From Rodentolepis nana (lineage: Eukaryota > Platyhelminthes > Cestoda > Cyclophyllidea > Hymenolepididae), in contig UZAE01012014.1 of the NCBI GenBank assembly GCA_900617975.1, forward strand, positions 9,560 through 73,559: a stretch of 64,000 nucleotides of DNA, in the 5' to 3' direction. Shown here in pieces: positions 52,041 through 62,325 of this stretch. Made by a program: the position numbers and the translations under genes. Each line of letters begins with the position of its first letter. The stretch's first letter is position 1. Below the pieces are notes generated by a model. The model saw nothing but the letters and a program-made list of their open reading frames with translations. It searched no databases and was not told the origin of the DNA.

Positions 52041-52044
52041 TTAA

Positions 52045-52363
52045 AAATATATTCATTTAAATGGCAGGCTTTATGATAGTTATTATTAGCCCTTTAGTTG
52101 ACTTTGGGCTTCACAGAAGGGAGGAACATCAGTGAGAAAGTCTAAAGGGGGAATGGAAGAGTGATTCACAGATGTGAAAGAGAGACAGACAGACACAAAG
52201 GTAGAGTAAAAGGGAAGGTAAGGTGAGTACTGTGAAAGTGGTGAAATATGACATACAGTGGGGTCATGGTAGTTAGAAGTCAACTGTCGGTTTATAGACT
52301 TTTTTGCCGTATGAGTATACGTTGCCCAGGGTGCACCACGCAGAGGTAAGTCTATTGCATGCC
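52045..52363 (-). mobile_element. SINE-like retroposon copy 4
   Basis: Minus-strand copy whose 5' end (GGCATGCAATAGACTT) lies 7 bp from a tRNA-Lys-like sequence and whose tail end is at about 52045. The body matches the family throughout. I see no clear target duplication. Confidence 0.85.
52294..52363 (-). ncRNA. HDV-like ribozyme, copy 4 (damaged P1)
   Basis: P2, GGGCAA, P4 and GCAAAA are intact, P1' is GCACCCT and the P3 region reads ACC-TCTGCGT-GGT. The P1 5' strand is altered (GGCATGC) and two nt shorter than the consensus. Activity is doubtful. Confidence 0.6.
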
Positions 52364-52370
52364 TATCAGA

Positions 52371-52443
52371 GCCCGGATAACTCAGTCGGTAGAACGTCAG
52401 ACTTTTAATCTGAGGGTTCAGGGTTTGTGTCCCTGTTCGGGCG
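52371..52443 (+). tRNA. tRNA-Lys(TTT)-like gene, probably a pseudogene
   Basis: A 73-nt cloverleaf: acceptor GCCCGGA/TTCGGGC, anticodon stem TCAGA/TCTGA with loop CTTTTAA (anticodon TTT), T stem CAGGG/CCCTG. Two faults suggest decay: the D stem reads ACTC/GAAC with two mismatches, and the T loop is TTTGTGT instead of the usual TTCAAGT, which also spoils the internal B-box promoter. It lies between two inverted SINEs. A T6 run at 52481-52486 could end Pol III transcription. Confidence 0.7.
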
Positions 52444-52486
52444 CTAGTGCGCGAAGCATCGGCATGCTCTTCTCTGTACATTTTTT

Positions 52487-52785
52487 GGGGTGTGCGATAG
52501 ACTTACCTCCACATGGTGCACCCTGGGTAAAATGTATTCATAAGGCAAAATGACTTCAAACCGGCTGTTGACTTCTGACCTCATAATACTATGACCCCAC
52601 TGTGCCATATTTCACCACTTCCACAGTACTCAACTTTCCTCACCTTTTACTTTACCTTTGTGTCTGTCTGTCCGTCTCTCTTTTACATCTGTGAATCAAT
52701 CTTCTGTTCCCTCTCTCGACTTTTGTTACTTTGATGTTTATCCTCCTCTCTATCAAGCTCGAGGTCATTTAAGGGGTAATGTTTT
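52487..52785 (+). mobile_element. SINE-like retroposon copy 5
   Basis: Plus-strand copy beginning GGGGTGTGCGATAGACTT. The 3' end is truncated or diverged (AAGGGGTAATG then AAAATAAAG). Its ribozyme is damaged: P1 is intact (GGGGTGT with GCACCCT), but P4 is altered and the P2' strand reads TGACTTC. Confidence 0.82.
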
Positions 52786-52789
52786 TTTT

Positions 52790-54400
52790 AAAATAAAGCA
52801 TGGCAGAAAGTGTTCTATTTTCCAGAGTTTATTTGTTACCTCATGAAAATCACAAAAAACTTAATAAAAGGCGAAGTTAGACATAGACACCTTAATTGTA
52901 AAATTCCATGTCATCGAGTACGATATGATGAAATTTTTACGCAATTAGCCCAATGAAAAATATGTAAAATCTGCTAATTATACAAATATAAGATCCATTA
53001 AACAGGTTATCTTGCCAATTTTATTTCGCTTGGATGGAATATTTTTTATTCGATCATTAAGCTTGAACATCGCGATCATCTTGAATTTGTTCCGAGGCAT
53101 CCTGAAGTACTTGGGATGACGGTTGGTTCAAAAATTGCTCTGGACTTCCGAAATTTCTTAATTTCCAGGCGAAGGGTGGTTAAATATGCCCACTTTGGCT
53201 TTCGTTCCTACGCGATTTCGGTTTGATGTTACGACTGCGTACCGAGACCGAAGATGTATATGTTGGGATAACTAAGTTTGAAAATCAGCGTGTGGTTTTT
53301 GTGATCCAGTGACGATACTTTTGATTTGAATTGTCTTGGGCTTTGAAAGAGCAGGCGACAGGCCTCTTGAGACGTAAATGCAGTGCGTTGTTGTTGTTGT
53401 TGTCATAAATTTCGTACAACAGCGTATGAACTTTCCGCTTTAAACGGGTTACCTATTTAGCATAACCGAATTCCTTGCGTACTTGGCATCTATCATCCGT
53501 TTGCGTGAAACACTTGAAACGCCAAAGAGAGTGAGTAACAAATTCGAACATTTGCTTACATCTGTATGGTTGAATTTCGGCGATTGGACTAGGGGTGGGG
53601 CGTGAATTATTTTTCCATTTGCAAACAAAGAGTCAATAATGAAACGCTTCTGATTGTAATAAGACCAGGCTGCTCAAGTTGACCGAGACTAAGCAGATGG
53701 AGATTGTGAAGCATAACGCGTAATCAATACTTTAACGTCTCCAAAAGAAACCGTACATTTGAGTTTGCAGATCACTTTGTTAGATCCACAAGAGGGACAT
53801 ATTGGAGACAAGGAGGCTAACTTTAATTCTGGACAACCCATAAGGAAAGTTACCGAGGCACTGATTTTCTATTGACCTGCAAATCGGCGATGTATGACTT
53901 CTTGGCGTCAAAAAGAAACCTCGTAGGTGCACCTTTTGACATGGTCTGGTGAGAAACAGTTCATTTGTTCTCGTCTTTTCAAAGATTTTTGTACTTCTAA
54001 AAGAACTGAGAGGAGGTATCGAATTTGGAGGCATACCTCATAAAATATGTTGCTTGTTAGTGAATGTGGCACTTTTGGCATCAACGGCGAAGAGACAGAG
54101 GGGTCTAATGAGTTGGTAGACGAAATTTTGGGGCAGATCATTACTCCTGCGCAATTAACTAGGCGTTATGTCGTGCTGAATAGCTACTGGGCTTAGTGAC
54201 TGCATGAAGTGGATTAAGATGTGCTTTCTTGAAACGTTTTATGGCTGATTGGTGCAACTGCACATAAATATCAGCCGTCTGAAAACGCGTTATTGGAGGG
54301 AAATGCCACATGACACTGGAAGAAAAAGAGAATGGGAACAGTTAACAGTAGTAGAAACATCGTGAGAGTAATGAGCCCAGCATTTTGATAAAAGTATCTA
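52790..54400. other. Intergenic, nothing recognised
   Basis: Open frames on the minus strand (53780-54141) overlap each other and match no family I know. The sequence is somewhat less AT-rich than its surroundings, so an eroded mobile element is possible, but I see no diagnostic motif. Confidence 0.4.
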
Positions 54401-54412
54401 ACTCCACAAACA

Positions 54413-54484
54413 GGGGTGTGTGATAGGCTTACTTCCACATGGAGTACCCTGGGCAATGTATACTCATACGGCAAAAAAGTTTAT
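54413..54484 (+). ncRNA. HDV-like ribozyme, copy 6
   Basis: 72 nt. P1 GGGGUGU/GUACCCU and P2 AUAGGCUU/AAGUUUAU both keep pairing, although substitutions convert Watson-Crick pairs to G-U wobbles. GGGCAA, P4 and GCAAAA are intact. P3 (ACU/GGA) is weakened. Confidence 0.72.
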
Positions 54485-54739
54485 TAACCGGCCGTTGACT
54501 TCTCACTTCTAACTACTACCACCCTACTGCGTGTCATATTCAACTAATTCCACAGTAGTCACCTCACTCTTTTTCTACCTTTGTGTCTCTCTCTTTCACA
54601 TATTTGAAACACTCATCTGTTGCCCTCTCCCCTTTCGACTTTTTTTCAATTTGATGTTCCTTCCTCTCTGTGAAGCCTTAAGTCAACAAAAGGGGTAATG
54701 ATAACTATCAAAAACGCCTGCTATTTGATATAAATAAAT
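54413..54739 (+). mobile_element. SINE-like retroposon copy 6
   Basis: Full-length plus copy from GGGGTGTGTGATAG to a TAAATAAAT tail, about 327 bp. A diverged 11-bp target duplication flanks it: CTCCACAAACA (54402-54412) and CCCCACGTACA (54740-54750), 8 of 11 identical. Confidence 0.88.
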
Positions 54740-55205
54740 CCCCACGTACAATCATTCAGACATTTTGAAATTGCTGTGAAATCCACAGCTTCTGGATGTT
54801 CGAAAGATTTAGCAATTATTCTCATTTTTGAAAAATAATAGTTTGAAGTATTCGAAATATTTATCGTCGCCAAAATATTTTAACAACGTCACCAGTTGCG
54901 TTTAATTAATTATCTCATTATAAAAAGTTTTAATACATGCGCAAGTAAAAAGGCATATTTAAAACATATGCAATTATTGGACAAAAGGGGTTAAATTCCG
55001 TTTAGTTAACTAGAACTGACGACAGGCATAAAACTTTCGATGGCTCTTCAAAGGCCGAAATTGCCGTTGCGGTGCCACTTGAGAAACAGCCCCCTATTTC
55101 TATATTCTTTAATTAGACAGCCAGTGTATTTGCTGTTTTCTCAATCAAAACTCGAATATCATTTTACCTTTGCTAAAGTTATATCATTCACTACATTCTG
55201 GACCA

Positions 55206-55277
55206 GGGGTGTGCGATAGACTTACCTCCACGTGGTGCATCCTGGGCAACGTATATTCATACGGCCAAAAAGTCTAT
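55206..55277 (+). ncRNA. HDV-like self-cleaving ribozyme, copy 7
   Basis: 72 nt with every helix present: P1 GGGGUGU/GCAUCCU (7 bp with wobbles, including a G-U pair at the cleavage site as in the class), P2 8 bp, P3 ACC/GGU, L3 UCCACGU, P4 CGUAU/AUACG and a GCCAAA J4/2. The best candidate for an active ribozyme along with copy 1. Confidence 0.82.
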
Positions 55278-55529
55278 TAACTGGCAGTTGACTTCTCACT
55301 TCAAACTACCATGACCCCACTCTATGTCTTATTCGACCCCTTCCACAGTAATAATCTAGCCTTTTCTCTGCCTTTGTGTCTGTCTGTCTCTTTTACATCT
55401 GTGAATCGCTCTTCTTTACCCCTGTCGAATTTTTCTCACTTTAATGTTCCTCCCTTCTGTGAAGCCCGAAGTCAACTAAAGGGCTAATGATAACTATCAA
55501 AATGCCTGCCATTTGATATAAATAAATAA
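55206..55529 (+). mobile_element. SINE-like retroposon copy 7
   Basis: Best preserved copy, about 324 bp, from GGGGTGTGCGATAG to AATAAATAA. A perfect target duplication, ACATTCTGGACCAGG, occurs at 55193-55207 and again at 55530-55544; the last G bases overlap the element start by microhomology. The identical duplication points to a fairly recent insertion. Confidence 0.95.
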
Positions 55530-55544
55530 ACATTCTGGACCAGG

Positions 55545-56590
55545 GTTTAAATTTGACTTACTTTAATGAAAATAACTTACCTCCATCGGTGCCATCGATT
55601 TTCCCATTTTTTGCAGTTGTGCTTTTGTTAACATTTCAGGTACACAATTTCATTGAAAGTGAAGTCAAGTTGGGAGTGAAGTGGGGAACCCTAGGAAGAT
55701 CTTTAGTTTACCAGTTTACTTATTCACCCCAACTACAGGGCAAAACCAGTGGGATTAAGTAGGCTCGAACTGATATTTTTGGAGCATATATATACAACAA
55801 ACCAAAGCCCCATTGGCCACATAACTTGATTTATTGTCATTTTGTAGTTTTTCTTCGGTGGTGGAGGCTGCCAAATCACCATGACCACTAACCAGAACTT
55901 GTGAATTATCTGTTTAACCGAAGTAAAAGAAGCGAGGAAGTACCATGGCAATGTCCTACTGAAAACTTCTTCTTACAGAATGAAAAATGATAAATTGGTT
56001 GCAATTGATGTCGGAATGGCTATTTACATTTCCCGAAAACTTTTCTAATTTACTGCGGAAATGCTGTTCGCTTAATTTTTCACCAATGAATAATTTAAAA
56101 TTCACAGGTATTAATGTTGAACACTTTCTCTGCAACCTCCTTCTTCAATGACACAACACATTAATACTATCAACATTAAATACTTGTTCGCGTTTCCTGA
56201 AACTGCTGGAAAGTAGGTTTTAAAATTTTAATTACAATGAAAGGACTTTTAAATTACAAATGCCATGAAAGCAAACCAAGTTTAGATTATTTTAATTTTG
56301 TTAAGATATTTGAAATTTTCGTATTTAATTGTTGGTGTAGGATTTTGTCATTTGCTCAATGAATGCAAATAATATATTCTACAATTCGTGAATTTCTAAA
56401 ACATGTGGATTAAAATAGGCATTTACCAATTAGCCACAACAAATGGCCAGGATGAAATGATATATTGGTCAAGATATGGTTCGCCCATATTGCGATTGAA
56501 AAGATAAAATGGAACCCATAGAATATGTTTGGTCGGATAACAGATCAAACGGCGAATGGTGACCGTTCTCGTCTTGCCATGACCTCCCAG
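55545..56590. other. Intergenic, nothing recognised
   Basis: No gene or repeat I can support. Confidence 0.4.
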
Positions 56591-56592
56591 AG

Positions 56593-56900
56593 TTTATATC
56601 AAATGTCAGGGTTTATGATAGTCATATTTAGCCCTTTAGTTGACTTCGAGATTCACAGAGGGAGGAATATCAAAGTCACGAAAATTCGAGAAAGGGAAGA
56701 GATGAATGGTTCACGGATGTAAAGAGACAGACACGGAGGTAGAGAAAAAGGTAAGGCGAGTACTGTGAAAGTGGTGAAATATGACATACAGTGGGGTCAT
56801 GGTAGTTTGAAGTCAATAGTCAATTGCCGGTTTGAAGACTTTTGCCGTATGAGTATACGTTGCCCAGGATGCACCACGTGTAGATAAGTCAATCGTACAC
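56593..56900 (-). mobile_element. SINE-like retroposon copy 8
   Basis: Minus-strand copy, about 308 bp, with diverged ends. The ribozyme region (56836-56900) keeps GGGCAA, P4 and a 5-bp P2 (GACTT/AAGTC), but P1 is degraded (GTGTACG with GCATCCT). Confidence 0.82.
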
Positions 56901-59600
56901 TCACCTCCCAAAGTAATGACAGCGAAATGAAACAGCGATTAGTTGTAATTGTACTTCCGGTACCCAACAGGGCATTCATTCCCCTTCCCATCAAAACTAA
57001 AATCCTAAGAAATATGATTCAGTGGTCAAAGAGGAATAAATATCAAAGTTGGGCATATCCAGCACCAAATGGTTACATTCATTGAAAGTAAAGTACTGCT
57101 TAGAATGTCTTAACAGAGAGAGACACACAAATAACTGGACACCCACTCAAAGAATGCATTATTTAGTATTTAAGTACAATGACAGATCAAATTGTAACTC
57201 TCTCTCTCTCTTTTTTTCCTGCAGCTCCACCTTTTTTCTCTATATTCTTTCTCTGCCCGTCCATTTCAACTTCCAGTCTTTTTATTTGGGAAAGGCTGTC
57301 TCTCTTTTGTATCCTCTAGAGATATTTGTCATTTGTACTTCAAAGTGCTTCTTTTCTGTTTATGTTTTTGAAAGTCTTGACATAGTATCCCTATGACTAG
57401 GTGACTCACTTTTTTGTATATCTGTAAAGGCTTACAAAATCAGCCGCATAAGGTGAAAAAATTGGAGTAGTCATTACCTGATAACATAAAATGCTCTTTT
57501 AGTAATATAAATAGTTTATTGAACTTATTTTATGATGAAATGCAGTCTATCTATTTGAACAACTGGTTTTACTAAAACACAATTTACGAACATAGTAAAA
57601 CAACCATATGTACAAGGTTCTTGGAATACGTTTGATCATTTTCCAATGCAAATTTTGCTTTATTTCTTAATTGAAATGCGTTGGAAAGCAGTAAATTTGA
57701 AATGAAAAGTTAGAATTGAAAAAAAATTTCATTATCTTATTTATTGAAAATTTCCTCCTTTTGCACATGAATCAAAAGTCATTTAGGAGGGCCACATTGG
57801 AATTGGTTAAATTCCGTTCTCTCCACTTCATGTACAAACCCAGAATCGCTTTGAAAATGAACAAAATGGAGGGAGTTGATTAAGGTTTATCAAAGAAGCA
57901 ATATGACTGACGTACGTATTAATATGTTTGCAAAGCCACTCATAGTCCCAAGATCTTTAGATTAGTCCTCTCTGCTAACATTTTGAAAATTTTTAAGGAT
58001 TGCTAGTTGGAATTGCACCATTTGAGGCGTGATTTAGAAAGGGAACCCATTATTTTAAAAGTGATGCAAAACTGGCCTTGAAAAAGGATAAACTTAAAAC
58101 TATTGCAGAAAAGAATATGGAAAATGCATATAACTAATGAAACACCGGAAAATTTTGCGCAAATAGCTTAAAAGCAGCCTTAAGCGAATGGAATAGTTTT
58201 CACAAAGTATTTTGACCTAAATTTTGGACAGTATAAAAATTTCAGTTATAAATTATGCCATGACAACCCTTTTTACCGGATCAATGAATTTCATCATGAC
58301 CTTTTAATGACAGGTTTGCTATACCCAAGTATATGTGCAGAAAGGATCCGGTTGAAATCCCTGAAGAAAAAAGTTGGCTTCCTCTTTTGTCGATTTGAGA
58401 CCGTGGGACGCTATAGGCTAAAAGGGAGGATGATCCCAAAGCTTTGAGAAAAGTAACCCTTCTCGACTAGCTGCTTGTCAAAAACTCATCTGAAGTTCAC
58501 AAGTGCTTTAGCTTCTTAATATTTACTAAGAGGTCTGGTGAGTAGTATATTGATTAAGGAACTCAGATAAGAAAAAAGTTTTGAACAATATTATTTCAAA
58601 TCTTCTCTTAGCATTGGCTTTAAGTTACTTTTGTTCCATTGGCTCTGGGGGAATCTTACTATTAGGATGCGCGCTCAAGGGGTGGGCCTTGATTGTCATA
58701 GTTGTGACTCAATACCTCTTGTCAGAAGAATTACACCACCGTCTATTAAGAAGAACATGAAAGATAATATTTCAAATAAGAAATCTCCAACACCTTGACG
58801 TCAATGCTGCAAACTGAACTTTTGGCTAGAAGAGAAAGGTAATAAATTAGCAAAATTTTAGTGAAATATAAGGAGTAATTTAAAGAAAAATCTTCAGGAA
58901 AGTCTGCTGGAACTTCCATTTCTCTTAGTGTTGGCTATTCAACTTAGTAGGGTAGATGTTCTAAAAGTCGAAAGAATGTTATTGGATGCTACTTCTGGCA
59001 TTAGTTCGGGTTCGAGAAAAAATACGGGGGCTCTCGGGTGGTCCATTGCCGAAATCGACGATGATATTTCCCGAAACACGCCTGATAACGATTGAAAATA
59101 TGGTTAACTTGATTGCCAAGGTTACTATGATGATAATCGAATTACTACAAACTGCTTAGATTCTCTTTGATTGCGTTTGGTTGGGGAGGGGGGAGACTTA
59201 AGCTACTCCGTTGCTGAAAACAGACCTGTGAATCAGCTCAAAATGGGTCAGTAAGGGGGAGAAAAATCACGAGAAGCTTTCTAGTTAGCCCGTTAATGTA
59301 ACAGATCTGAGAAGTGAAATCGATATTTTAATGATTGAAGATAAGTAGGACAGAGAAAATCCAGATCGATTCATGAAAGTGAAAGTTAAGTTACAAATAA
59401 TGGAAAATACTTGATCGGTTTTTTATCCAAAACTCCCAGTTCTCCTTTCTGTGGTGCCCTTCTTCTGGTAACAAGCTGTAAATAGACCAGGTCAATTGGG
59501 GTTGTGTGAAAACAGAGGACCAATGTTTGTTAATATGCCAATTGTTTCTCCTGTTCTGAGAGCAGAAATTGGAGCATAAATCAATAGTACATTTTAGCAA
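56901..59600. other. Gene-poor stretch, possibly eroded retroelement upstream part
   Basis: No intact gene. A CT-rich run lies near 57199-57210. Because a decayed retroelement pol region begins close to 59.6 kb, upstream gag and protease remnants could lie here, but I cannot recognise them. Confidence 0.35.
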
Positions 59601-60830
59601 GGACAAAATTTCAACTCTCAATAATGGTGCATGTCCTAATAAGTTGAATTTATCAGAGGATTGAAAGCCACCACTGCAATCCTCAAAAACGTAATGATTA
59701 GTGCACTAAATAGCACGCTTGTGTAGCTGGCTGATGTCATATTATTTAGGAGAAAAACTCAAGAACCAAATTGAATATTTGATTTATATCCAATTACTGA
59801 CAAGAAGTTCAATCTGAAGCTAGAGAAGTATGCGTTCTTGGAATGCATTAAATAAGGCGTTTTAACTCTTTGTTCCTTGCTTTGATTAATTGGGCACAGC
59901 AAGAGTTTCAACTTCCATAAAGCTGCTACTTAGCATTGATCTGCTGATTGTCAAAAGACAGTTGAGAAGCTTAAATCTATGCATAAATCAGATATTCTTC
60001 TTACTCGTTGTAATTCAGATAAGTCTATAATTATTTCGGTTGAAGCTTCAAGTGCTAATATTGGTGGCTCATGGAAGGTCGTGGATAGTGCATTCCAGTC
60101 ATTGGCACCAGAAGAAAATAGCTTCGACAGGTTGAGAAGGAAGCTTTACCCATTGTTCACTCCGCAATCAAATTCGATAAACTTGTTTTGCTTCATTACT
60201 TTACCACTTTGACAGTTCAAGACACCTTTTTGCCAATTTTATGATATAAGAAAAGTAACTAAATCTGTTTGAGAATCGTTTTCATGGCTAGGGGCTAATT
60301 TCAACAGGATATGACTTCAAAATTGAATATTGGAAGAATAACGTATTAGGAGAACCTAGCAAATTATCAACCCTAATTATTAACCAATAATCACCTTTGG
60401 AAAAATTGACATCGTCGACATATCTCTGAAAAAGGAATTATACAACTTTTCTGGCCGACTCTATTCAAAATATTCCCGTCGCAATGAGAAAATAGAGCAT
60501 TCTCTAGTGGAAGACTCAATCATCATGAAAGCCATGAAATGTGTGAAAACGAGATAACCATCATCATTTTAAACATGGAACACTTTGGATCTCCTCTACA
60601 TTGATAGGGTTTTATCTGCGCTAGGTTTAGTGGGAGAATTGCTTGTCTACACCTCTCAAGGAACGAGTTCCTTGACAGCATCATGCCATTGCTCCAGGAA
60701 TAAATCAAATAAAAACTACTAGAGGATACGCATACTGGTCAAGAGGGAGCAAAGACCGAAATACCTTCCAAAGACCACGCCAGGTGTCTAACCAAAGCCT
60801 ACAGCCCTTAGTGTGATTAAGGAATGTTCC
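59600..60830 (+). pseudogene. Decayed Ty3/gypsy-type retrotransposon pol remnant
   Basis: Short matches in the plus-strand frames follow the order of a gypsy pol protein, broken by frameshifts and stops. About 59670-59810: the RT region with a degenerate YxDD-like LADVILF, then FNLKLEKYAFL (usual form LxLxKCxF). About 59945-60130: DCQKTVEKLKS, then ISVEASSANIGG and FQSLAPEENSF, matching the RNase H start (DAS-GIG, RSL-ExNY). About 60310: YDFKIEYWKNN, the usual end of RNase H. About 60640-60730: GRIACLHLS and IKTTRGYAYW, matching the integrase HHCC zinc-finger neighbourhood. No LTRs found. Confidence 0.6.
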
Positions 60831-61860
60831 CATCCCTCAAGCGAGCATCAGGGAGAAGAGCTCGTGCTGATTTTAGAAACCTTTTTAGCAGTACTAACTA
60901 ATTAGTGTCGGTGGACTCACACAACAAGTAGTCAGAAGTAATAGCAATGACATAAACCAAAACTACAGTGACTCTCAGCCAAATTTTGCCTCCTGTTGAA
61001 AACTTGCAAGTAAATCGAATAAGGCTAGTCAAAGAACTATGGAAAAAACAGAAAAGATGGTCAAATTGGACTTTAGTGGAATTCAAATCTGAAATCATAT
61101 ATGTAAGGAACAATTTAAAATGGTGGGGGGGGGGTCGATTCAAGGAGAAGCGAAGGAATGGAATTAATTAAATATTCTATCTCCCCGACATTAAAAAATT
61201 CACTTTTTTTTATTTCACGTTGAAAATAACGTTCGATTAATAAGTTGTTTAACCGAGCTAGGGAATGATTTTGTACCTGGCACTATATTTCGATTCAATT
61301 GGATATCGTTCATAAATTGCCAATATCTTTAAATTTGTCTTGGGGTTATCTTGAGAATGTGGGCTGAAAGTACATTAATTTACATGACAGAAATAAAGTG
61401 CATCCTGCATAAACGCTCTGGTCGGAAATTTCTTGATTCTATTTTCAAAAACACATTTATGATTAGATGTCACTGCTTCAGATCACTGCCAGATCACAAA
61501 TAAAGCACAAATCAGTGGTTTGTTATAAAATTTTGATTCAGTTGTCCATAAATTCGTAACAATTTTCCAATCTATTACTTTCATCAAAGGTTCATGCTTA
61601 AAGCATAGAAAGCTAGTTTGAAAACTGCACAAAATTTGAAGAGTTTAACAAAAATATCAAAGACGTAAATTGTTATTCTCCCTTTTTTGCCATCGATATC
61701 ATAAAATTTGTTTTGTCCATTTAAATACCGAAACGTATTGGATTATAAGTTACAGTGTCCTATTTCCCCTATTGAAATGAAATAAACATAGGTAAAATGG
61801 GAGCCTTTTAATTTCGTACACCTAATATGATTTTAATTAGACAATGAGGAACACTCAGCA
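60831..61860. other. Intergenic, nothing recognised
   Basis: May include the 3' remainder of the decayed retroelement. A G-run (GGTGGGGGGGGGG) lies near 61121-61135. No gene can be supported. Confidence 0.35.
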
Positions 61861-61865
61861 TATTG

Positions 61866-62168
61866 ATTGATTTATATCAAATGACATCCTTTATGATTAT
61901 TATCATTAGCCCTTTAGGTGACTTTGGGCTTCACAGAGGGGAGGAACATCAAAGTGAGAAAAATTCGAGAGGGGAAACAGAAAGATGATTCACAGATGTA
62001 AAAGAGATAGACAGACACAAACAGAAAGATGATTCACAGATGTAAAAGAGACTGACATAAGTTGGGATAAAGGTAAGGTGGATAATGCGAAAGTGGTCGA
62101 ATATGATATACAGTGGGGCCATGGTAGTTGGAAGTCAAATGCCGGTTTATAGGCTTTTTTGCCGTATG
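61866..62168 (-). mobile_element. SINE-like retroposon copy 9, 5'-truncated
   Basis: Minus-strand copy lacking the first part of the ribozyme; family similarity stops inside P4 (CATACGGCAAAAAAG). It carries an internal tandem duplication: the segment AACAGAAAGATGATTCACAG with its following bases occurs at about 61975 and again at about 62021. 5' truncation is the usual outcome of incomplete reverse transcription. Confidence 0.85.
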
Positions 62169-62325
62169 CGAATAATCTCGTTATAATCTCGTTGAATGCT
62201 GCATAGTCGTCATGTGAATATTCAAATACAGGTTCTTGGTCCTGCGTATTATCTTTAAGTGATGTTCATGATGGAATATCTGCAATCTCAAGGCTATGTA
62301 TATATTTGTGTGTGTGTATTTATTA

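Noticed and set aside
52487..52785. tRNA head for the SINE family
   Set aside because: A tRNA-like sequence precedes only copy 5; copies 1, 2, 6 and 7 start directly at the ribozyme after their target duplications.
53780..54141. Overlapping minus-strand frames as a gene
   Set aside because: Two frames compete, neither has a recognisable motif or conserved start.
59391..59621. 76-codon minus-strand frame
   Set aside because: Opposite strand to the decayed pol remnant and without family resemblance.
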